Assembly: GCA_002292945.1 (NCBI GenBank)
Contig: DBCG01000008.1
Span: 1-11,857 of the forward strand
Source: Proteobacteria bacterium UBA964
GTDB lineage: Bacteria; Pseudomonadota; Gammaproteobacteria; Steroidobacterales; Steroidobacteraceae
Reading direction: 5' to 3'
Length of the DNA stretch: 11,857 nt
Both the position numbers and the translations under genes were made by a program. The stretch's first letter is position 1; the number at the start of each line of letters is the position of its first letter. Below the pieces are notes generated by a model, which was given only the letters and a program-made list of their open reading frames with translations, did no database searches and was not told the DNA's origin. Shown here piece after piece: positions 6,603 to 10,278 of the stretch.

Positions 6603-7253
6603 ATGGCCGCCGCCTCGCGTCTCAAGATCACCGAGATCTTCCGTTCGCTCCAAGGCGAGGCGGATACGGTCGGCATCCCGACGGTGTTCGTGCGGCTCAC
6701 CGGTTGTCCGTTGCGTTGCGGCTACTGCGACACCGCGTACGCGTTCCACGGTGGTCAGTGGTGGTCATTGGAGGACATCGTTGCGCGGGTGCGCGAACTC
6801 GAGGTCACCCATGTCTGCGTGACCGGCGGCGAACCGCTCGCGCAGCCCGCCGCGACGGCGCTGCTCACCATGCTCTGCGATGGCGGCTGGCGGGTCTCGC
6901 TCGAGACCAGCGGGGCGATGTCGCTGGCGGCGGTCGATCCGCGCGTCGTGAAGGTGGTCGATATCAAGACGCCGCGTTCGGGCGAGGAGACGCGCAACCG
7001 ATATGAAGAGCTCGGTGGACTCGCGGCGACCGACCTCGTGAAGTTCGTGATCGTCGATCGGCAGGACTACGAATGGAGTCGCGCGCAGCTGCGCGATCGG
7101 GGGCTCGCAGAGCGTTGCACGGTGCTGTTCTCGCCGAGCCATGCCGACCTCGCGGCGCGTGATCTAGCCGATTGGGTGCTCGAGGACCGGTTGCCGGTCC
7201 GGTTCCAGGTGCAGCTGCATAAATATCTTTGGGGAGACCAGCCAGGACGATGA
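6603..7253 (+). CDS. queE: 7-carboxy-7-deazaguanine synthase QueE
   Basis: QueE is a radical-SAM enzyme that rearranges 6-carboxy-5,6,7,8-tetrahydropterin to 7-carboxy-7-deazaguanine, the core of queuosine. The product is 216 aa. The N-terminus ITEIFRSLQGEADTVGIPTV is typical, followed by the [4Fe-4S]-binding CxxxCxxC motif at C35, C39 and C42 (GCPLRCGYCDT). VTGGEPLAQ is the SAM-binding GGE motif. The C-terminus RFQVQLHKYLWG matches the family. The start ATG 6603 lies 2 nt after the cpoB stop, with no clear ribosome-binding site of its own. The end overlaps queC as ATGA. The product passes directly to QueC. Confidence 0.96.
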   Translation: MAAASRLKITEIFRSLQGEADTVGIPTVFVRLTGCPLRCGYCDTAYAFHGGQWWSLEDIVARVRELEVTHVCVTGGEPLAQPAATALLTMLCDGGWRVSLETSGAMSLAAVDPRVVKVVDIKTPRSGEETRNRYEELGGLAATDLVKFVIVDRQDYEWSRAQLRDRGLAERCTVLFSPSHADLAARDLADWVLEDRLPVRFQVQLHKYLWGDQPGR

Positions 7254-7936
7254 GCGCTCGACGCGCAGTGGTGCTGCTTTCAGGCGGCCTCGACTCTGCC
7301 ACGGTGCTCGCGCAAGCGCGCAGCGCGGGTTGGGCCTGCCATGCGTTGTCGGTGCATTACGGGCAGCGTCACTCGGCGGAGCTCGCTGCGGCCGCGCGGG
7401 TCGCGCAGGCGCTCGGCGCGGTGGAGCATCGCGTGATGGGCGTCGACCTCGCGGGCATCGGCGGTTCGGCGCTCACCGACCCGGGTATCGCCGTCCCCGA
7501 GTCACCTGCGACCGGCATTCCCTCGACCTATGTCCCGGCGCGCAACACGCTCTTGCTGGCGCTCGCGCTGGGATGGGCCGAGGTGCTGGACGCCGAGGCG
7601 GTGTTCGTCGGCGTCAATGCGGTCGATTACTCGGGATATCCCGACTGTCGCCCGGCGTTCGTCGCGGCCTTCAACGAAGTGGCGCGGCTCGGCACCCGCG
7701 CCGGGATCGAGGGCCAGCCCGTGGAGGTGCGTGCGCCGTTGGTGGCGATGACCAAGGCGCAGATCATCCAGAGCGGCATCGCGCTCGGTGTCGACTATGC
7801 GATGACGGTATCGTGCTACCAGGCCGATGCGGTGGGGGCGGCCTGCGGCCGCTGCGAGTCGTGCCGGTTGCGGCGTGAGGGTTTCGCTGCCGCGGGCGTC
7901 CCTGACCCTACCCTCTACCGCACGAGCTTCGGGTAG
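7250..7936 (+). CDS. queC: 7-cyano-7-deazaguanine (preQ0) synthase QueC
   Basis: QueC converts 7-carboxy-7-deazaguanine to preQ0 using ATP and ammonia, the step after QueE in queuosine synthesis. The product is 228 aa. The PP-loop ATP-binding motif SGGLDS is at residues 11-16, with YVPARNTLLLALALGWAE and GVNAVDYSGYPDCRPAF as family blocks. The zinc-binding cysteines are C189, C199, C202 and C205 (CGRCESC). ATG 7250 overlaps the queE stop (ATGA); AGGA at 7244-7247 is very close and GGGGAG at 7231-7236 is 13 nt away. The TTG at 7229 is a less likely start. The TAG stop forms part of the putative -10 element for the downstream tRNA-Lys. Confidence 0.97.
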   Translation: MSARRAVVLLSGGLDSATVLAQARSAGWACHALSVHYGQRHSAELAAAARVAQALGAVEHRVMGVDLAGIGGSALTDPGIAVPESPATGIPSTYVPARNTLLLALALGWAEVLDAEAVFVGVNAVDYSGYPDCRPAFVAAFNEVARLGTRAGIEGQPVEVRAPLVAMTKAQIIQSGIALGVDYAMTVSCYQADAVGAACGRCESCRLRREGFAAAGVPDPTLYRTSFG

Positions 7937-7947
7937 AATTGGCGCCC
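7934..7947 (+). promoter_or_regulatory. Putative tRNA-Lys promoter: -10 hexamer and GC-rich discriminator
   Basis: TAGAAT (7934-7939) is a five-of-six match to the sigma70 -10 consensus and begins with the queC stop codon. GCGCCC (7942-7947) follows, the GC-rich discriminator typical of stable-RNA promoters under stringent control. No convincing -35 is seen at 16-18 nt spacing inside queC, so confidence is moderate. Confidence 0.5.
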
Positions 7948-7955
7948 TTCGCTGG

Positions 7956-8028
7956 GGGTCCTTAGCTCAGTCGGTAGAGCAGCTGGCTTTTAACCAGTTG
8001 GTCGCGCGTTCGAGCCGCGCAGGACCCA
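7956..8028 (+). tRNA. tRNA-Lys (anticodon TTT)
   Basis: A full cloverleaf can be folded by hand. The acceptor stem is GGGTCCT/AGGACCC (7 bp), the D-arm GCTC/GAGC, and the anticodon stem GCTGG/CCAGT (one G-T pair) with loop CTTTTAA giving anticodon TTT. The T-arm is GCGCG/CGCGC with loop TTCGAGC, and the discriminator is A8028. The sequence closely resembles E. coli tRNA-Lys. No CCA is encoded (AAT follows the discriminator base), so it must be added after transcription. Confidence 0.97.
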
Positions 8029-8039
8029 ATCCTCTCGCT

Positions 8040-8053
8040 GCATCCGCGGATGC
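8040..8053. other. Perfect 14-nt palindrome between convergent tRNA-Lys and LOG-family gene
   Basis: GCATCCGCGGATGC is a perfect inverted repeat 11 nt after the tRNA and 4 nt beyond the stop of the minus-strand gene. It could be a bidirectional transcription-ending hairpin, but no T-run follows on either strand and the central loop would be tight. A protein-binding dyad is the alternative. Confidence 0.4.
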
Positions 8054-8057
8054 CCCG

Positions 8058-8834
8058 TCAACGCATCGGTGGTGTGCCGTCTTCGCATCCGCACCGTGCG
8101 AGGACGAAACTCGCCGCTTCGGCGCCGCTCTCGCAGTGATGCACCAAGCTGGCCTCGGCAGGGCCGATCAAGCCCTGTGACACCAGATAGTCGAGATCGA
8201 GCATGCGCGACCAATACGCCTGCCCGACCAGCACGATCGGCATCGCTTCGATGGTGCCGGTCGCGATGAGGTTCAACGCTTCATAGACCTCATCGAGCGT
8301 GCCGAAGCCGCCCGGGAAGGCGACCAGGGCGCGGGCGCGCAGCAGGAAATGCATCTTGCGCAGCGCGAAGTAATGGAACCGGAACGAGAGCCCCGGCGTG
8401 ATCCAGGCATTCGGGACCTGTTCGCGAGGCAGGCGGATGTTCAATCCGATGGTGGGCGCGCCGGCTTCGCTCGCGCCCCGGTTCGCGGCCTCCATGATGC
8501 CCGGGCCGCCGCCGGTGGCGACGACCAATCGATGGCAGCCGGGTGAGTGGGTGGCGCCTGCGCTCAATGCGGAGGCGAAGCGTCTCGCCTCTTCGTACCA
8601 CGCCGCGAGCGGATGGCCCTCGACACCCGCGTCCGGTGCGGGCACCCGGGCGCTGCCGAAGACCACCACCGTGCTCTCGATGCCGTACGAGCGCAGGTAT
8701 GAATCGACGCGATGGAACTCGAGCGCGAGGCGCAGCGCGCGGGCGCCGTCGCTTTCGAGGAAATCGCTGTCCTCTTCTGCCAGGCGGTAGCTGGGGCTTG
8801 AGAGGATGGCTTTCGAGCGTTCGTCAGGTGTCAT
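8058..8834 (-). CDS. LOG-family (TIGR00730-like) Rossmann-fold nucleotide hydrolase
   Basis: The 258-aa product belongs to the LOG/YgdH-like family, whose characterised members cleave the N-glycosidic bond of nucleoside 5'-monophosphates (cytokinin-activating LOG, nucleosidases such as PpnN). Visible motifs are VVVFGSARVP (56-65), VVATGGGPGIMEAANRGA (104-121), IGLNIRLPREQVPN (129-142) and the diagnostic PGGFGTLDE (174-182), which carries the phosphate-binding glycines and catalytic glutamate. An N-terminal extension of about 50 residues precedes the Rossmann core. The frame is open much further upstream, but ATG at 8834 is the sensible start because the extension has no family features and would cross the divergent gene at 8919. 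No strong ribosome-binding site is visible. It is convergent with tRNA-Lys. The true substrate cannot be told from sequence; older 'lysine decarboxylase' labels for this family are misleading. Confidence 0.9.
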   Translation of the reverse strand: MTPDERSKAILSSPSYRLAEEDSDFLESDGARALRLALEFHRVDSYLRSYGIESTVVVFGSARVPAPDAGVEGHPLAAWYEEARRFASALSAGATHSPGCHRLVVATGGGPGIMEAANRGASEAGAPTIGLNIRLPREQVPNAWITPGLSFRFHYFALRKMHFLLRARALVAFPGGFGTLDEVYEALNLIATGTIEAMPIVLVGQAYWSRMLDLDYLVSQGLIGPAEASLVHHCESGAEAASFVLARCGCEDGTPPMR

Positions 8835-8918
8835 GTCCGGTCTGGCGTCGGGGTTGCGTATTAACAAGACGCAGAACCCTGAATGTGGGCTGCAACATAA
8901 TCTTGTCGGAGAACGTCC

Positions 8919-9308
8919 ATGACGACCAAAACCATCTGGAACCTCGATCGTTGGGAAGATCTGGTGCTCAGAGCCTACCTCACGGTGGGCGCGTTCGTCT
9001 GTGGCCTGACCGGCCTGATGGTCGCGTTGGGTAAGTCCCCGATCGCGGTCGAGAGCAGCCTGCTGGCGGCCCTGCTGTATCTCGCCGGCTGCTTCAATTT
9101 CGTTCTGGCATGGCGGCGATGGGCGAACGGGCGGGGTTTCCTGCGGGCGCCGCAGGCGTTCTTCGCGACCTTCATCCCTTACCTGGCGGCCGGTGTCGTG
9201 GTCGGTTCGCCCTCGGGTGATACGCGGGTGCTGCTGGTCCTCAACATCATGCTGCTGGCGGCCTTCCTGATCCACAGCCAGAAGGCGCCGCCGATCAAAG
9301 CCAGTTGA
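8919..9308 (+). CDS. Small membrane protein with four predicted helices, function unknown
   Basis: I do not recognise this 129-aa protein. It reads as an integral membrane protein with four hydrophobic segments at about residues 19-38 (AYLTVGAFVCGLTGLMVALG), 46-65 (SSLLAALLYLAGCFNFVLAW), 79-97 (QAFFATFIPYLAAGVVVGS) and 103-120 (RVLLVLNIMLLAAFLIH). The positively charged loop RRWANGRGFLRAP between helices 2 and 3 suggests it is cytoplasmic, which would put both ends in the cytoplasm. There is no signal peptide or catalytic motif. Coding support is good: ATG 8919 has GGAG (8908-8911) 7 nt before it, and codon third positions are G/C-rich as in neighbours. It is divergent from the LOG-family gene, sharing an 84-nt intergenic region, and lies 126 nt upstream of maiA. 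CATAAT at 8896-8901 is a possible -10 without a clear -35. Confidence 0.8.
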   Translation: MTTKTIWNLDRWEDLVLRAYLTVGAFVCGLTGLMVALGKSPIAVESSLLAALLYLAGCFNFVLAWRRWANGRGFLRAPQAFFATFIPYLAAGVVVGSPSGDTRVLLVLNIMLLAAFLIHSQKAPPIKAS

Positions 9309-9326
9309 GCCCATAGGGCCATCGCT

Positions 9327-9342
9327 CCGCTCTCCAGAGCGG
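9327..9342. other. Inverted repeat downstream of the membrane-protein gene
   Basis: CCGCTCTCCAGAGCGG can form a 6-7 bp GC-rich stem 18 nt after the stop at 9308, and can extend by two pairs beyond a T-T mismatch (9324-9345). A smaller hairpin GCCC-ATA-GGGC starts directly at 9309. There is no T-run after either, so a factor-independent terminator is possible but unproven. Confidence 0.35.
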
Positions 9343-9362
9343 TGCCGTCCCCGCGCCGTCGG

Positions 9363-9371
9363 TGATAGATT
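9363..9371 (+). promoter_or_regulatory. Possible extended -10 promoter for maiA
   Basis: TGATAGATT fits the TGnTAnnnT extended -10 pattern 63 nt upstream of the maiA start, after the hairpins that follow the previous gene. No good -35 is visible at the expected spacing, which extended -10 promoters can tolerate. Confidence 0.3.
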
Positions 9372-9434
9372 GCGACCCGCGTCGTGCAGGGCACGGCGTC
9401 CGTCCAAGACCACCCACGCGCGCGGGAGACCCCC

Positions 9435-10106
9435 ATGAAGCTCTACAGTTATTGGCGCAGTTCGGCCGCGTATCGAGTGCGCATCGCGCTCGGCTTGAAA
9501 TCGCTCCCCTACGAGTATGTCGCCGTCGACCTCTTGCGCGACGGGGGCGACCAGCGTCGTGCCGAGTATCTGCGATTGAACCCGGGCGGCAGGGTGCCGA
9601 CTTTGGTGGTCGAGGGGGGGGCGATCGTCCAATCGATGGCCATCCTCGAGTGGCTCGAAGAGCGATTCCCGGCGATCCCGTTGCTGCCTGCGGAGGCGTT
9701 CCAGCGGGCAAGGGTCCGCGGCCTCGCGCAGATGATCGTTTCGGACATCCAGCCGCTGCAGAACCTGTCGGTCACCGAGTATCTCCGCAACGAGGGCGGG
9801 TGGCCGCCCGAGCGCGTCTCAGCATGGCTGCAGCGCTGGGTGGGCGCAGGCCTGGCGGCGGTCGAGCAGTCGTTGCAGGAGTCGGCGCAGGCCAGTCCCA
9901 GTTCGGGTGGCAGCTTCTGTGTCGGCGATATGCCGACGCTCGCTGACGCGTGTCTGGTGCCGCAGTGCTATGCCGCACGGCGTTTCGGAGTGGATCCGGC
10001 CGGATTTCCGCGTATCGCGGCCATCGAGGCGCGTTGCCTCGCGCTCGAGGCCTTCGCTGCAGCGGTGCCGGAGCGTCAGCCCGACGCGCCCCCGGGGGGC
10101 GCTTGA
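9435..10106 (+). CDS. maiA: Maleylacetoacetate isomerase (zeta-class glutathione S-transferase)
   Basis: The product is a cytosolic, glutathione-dependent cis-trans isomerase of the GST zeta class, which converts maleylacetoacetate to fumarylacetoacetate in tyrosine/homogentisate breakdown (or maleylpyruvate in gentisate pathways). It is 223 aa, the usual length. The N-terminal thioredoxin-like domain has YSYWRSSAAYRVRIALGLK (4-22) with the glutathione-activating serine region S9-S10, then LNPGGRVPTLVVEGG and QSMAILEWLEERF, the glutathione-binding block. The C-terminal helical domain contains VGDMPTLADACLVPQCYAAR. ATG 9435 has GGGAG (9424-9428) 6 nt before it; the 17 extra upstream codons in the same frame do not resemble the family. 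No other homogentisate-pathway gene is adjacent, so which substrate is used here is open. It is convergent with tRNA-Glu. Confidence 0.93.
   Translation: MKLYSYWRSSAAYRVRIALGLKSLPYEYVAVDLLRDGGDQRRAEYLRLNPGGRVPTLVVEGGAIVQSMAILEWLEERFPAIPLLPAEAFQRARVRGLAQMIVSDIQPLQNLSVTEYLRNEGGWPPERVSAWLQRWVGAGLAAVEQSLQESAQASPSSGGSFCVGDMPTLADACLVPQCYAARRFGVDPAGFPRIAAIEARCLALEAFAAAVPERQPDAPPGGA
10086..10102. other. GC-only hairpin at the 3' end of maiA, between convergent units
   Basis: GCGCCCC (10086-10092) pairs perfectly with GGGGCGC (10096-10102) around a 3-nt loop, ending 1 nt before the maiA stop codon (10104-10106). It encodes the Pro-Pro-Gly-Gly tail. It may slow or end transcription from either side, but it lacks a T-run, and GC-rich codons could produce it by chance. 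Confidence 0.3.
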
Positions 10107-10126
10107 GGCCGCTAGCTTCGGAAGGG

Positions 10127-10202
10127 TGGCGCTCCTTACGGGATTCGAACCCGTGTTACAGCCTTGAGAGGGCTATGTCCTGGGCCTCTAGACGAAAGGA
10201 GC
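10127..10202 (-). tRNA. tRNA-Glu (anticodon CTC), CCA encoded
   Basis: Read on the minus strand from 10202, a complete cloverleaf folds. The acceptor is GCTCCTT/AAGGAGC, the D-region GTCTAGAGGCCCAGGAC is identical to E. coli tRNA-Glu, and the anticodon stem TAGCC/GGCTG has loop CTCTCAA giving anticodon CTC (10166-10168). The variable loop is TAAC, and the T-arm ACGGG/CCCGT has loop TTCGAAT. The discriminator is G, and the CCA end is encoded (10127-10129). It reads GAG, a very common codon in these GC-rich genes; a TTC-anticodon partner would be expected elsewhere. Confidence 0.97.
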
Positions 10203-10224
10203 GTGGGCCGGGTGCGGGAGGTCA

Positions 10225-10261
10225 GGGCGCGGTATTATATGCACCCGCCCCGATACCTCAA
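10225..10261 (-). promoter_or_regulatory. Strong sigma70-type promoter for tRNA-Glu
   Basis: On the minus strand there is a -35 TTGAGG (10256-10261), a 16-nt spacer, and a perfect -10 TATAAT (10234-10239). A GCGCCC discriminator follows (10225-10230), which suggests growth-rate/stringent control. The predicted start near 10227 gives a leader of about 25 nt before the mature tRNA 5' end at 10202. Confidence 0.8.
10233..10238 (+). promoter_or_regulatory. Possible pcnB -10 element overlapping the tRNA-Glu -10
   Basis: TATTAT on the plus strand is a five-of-six -10 match, formed from almost the same bases as the minus-strand TATAAT of tRNA-Glu. A start near 10245 would give a leader of about 34 nt before the TTG at 10279. 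No -35 match is visible, so this is tentative. Confidence 0.35.
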
Positions 10262-10278
10262 GCGGAAACGAGCCACTC

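Noticed and set aside
7956..8053. Possible integration site at the tRNA-Lys 3' end
   Set aside because: There is no integrase, no repeated copy of the tRNA 3' end in the window, and the downstream gene is an ordinary housekeeping-type gene with matching composition.
8835..9632. N-terminal extension of the minus-strand LOG-family frame up to 9632
   Set aside because: The extra residues are the antisense of the membrane-protein gene and the start of maiA, with no LOG-family similarity; the ATG at 8834 gives the family-like length.
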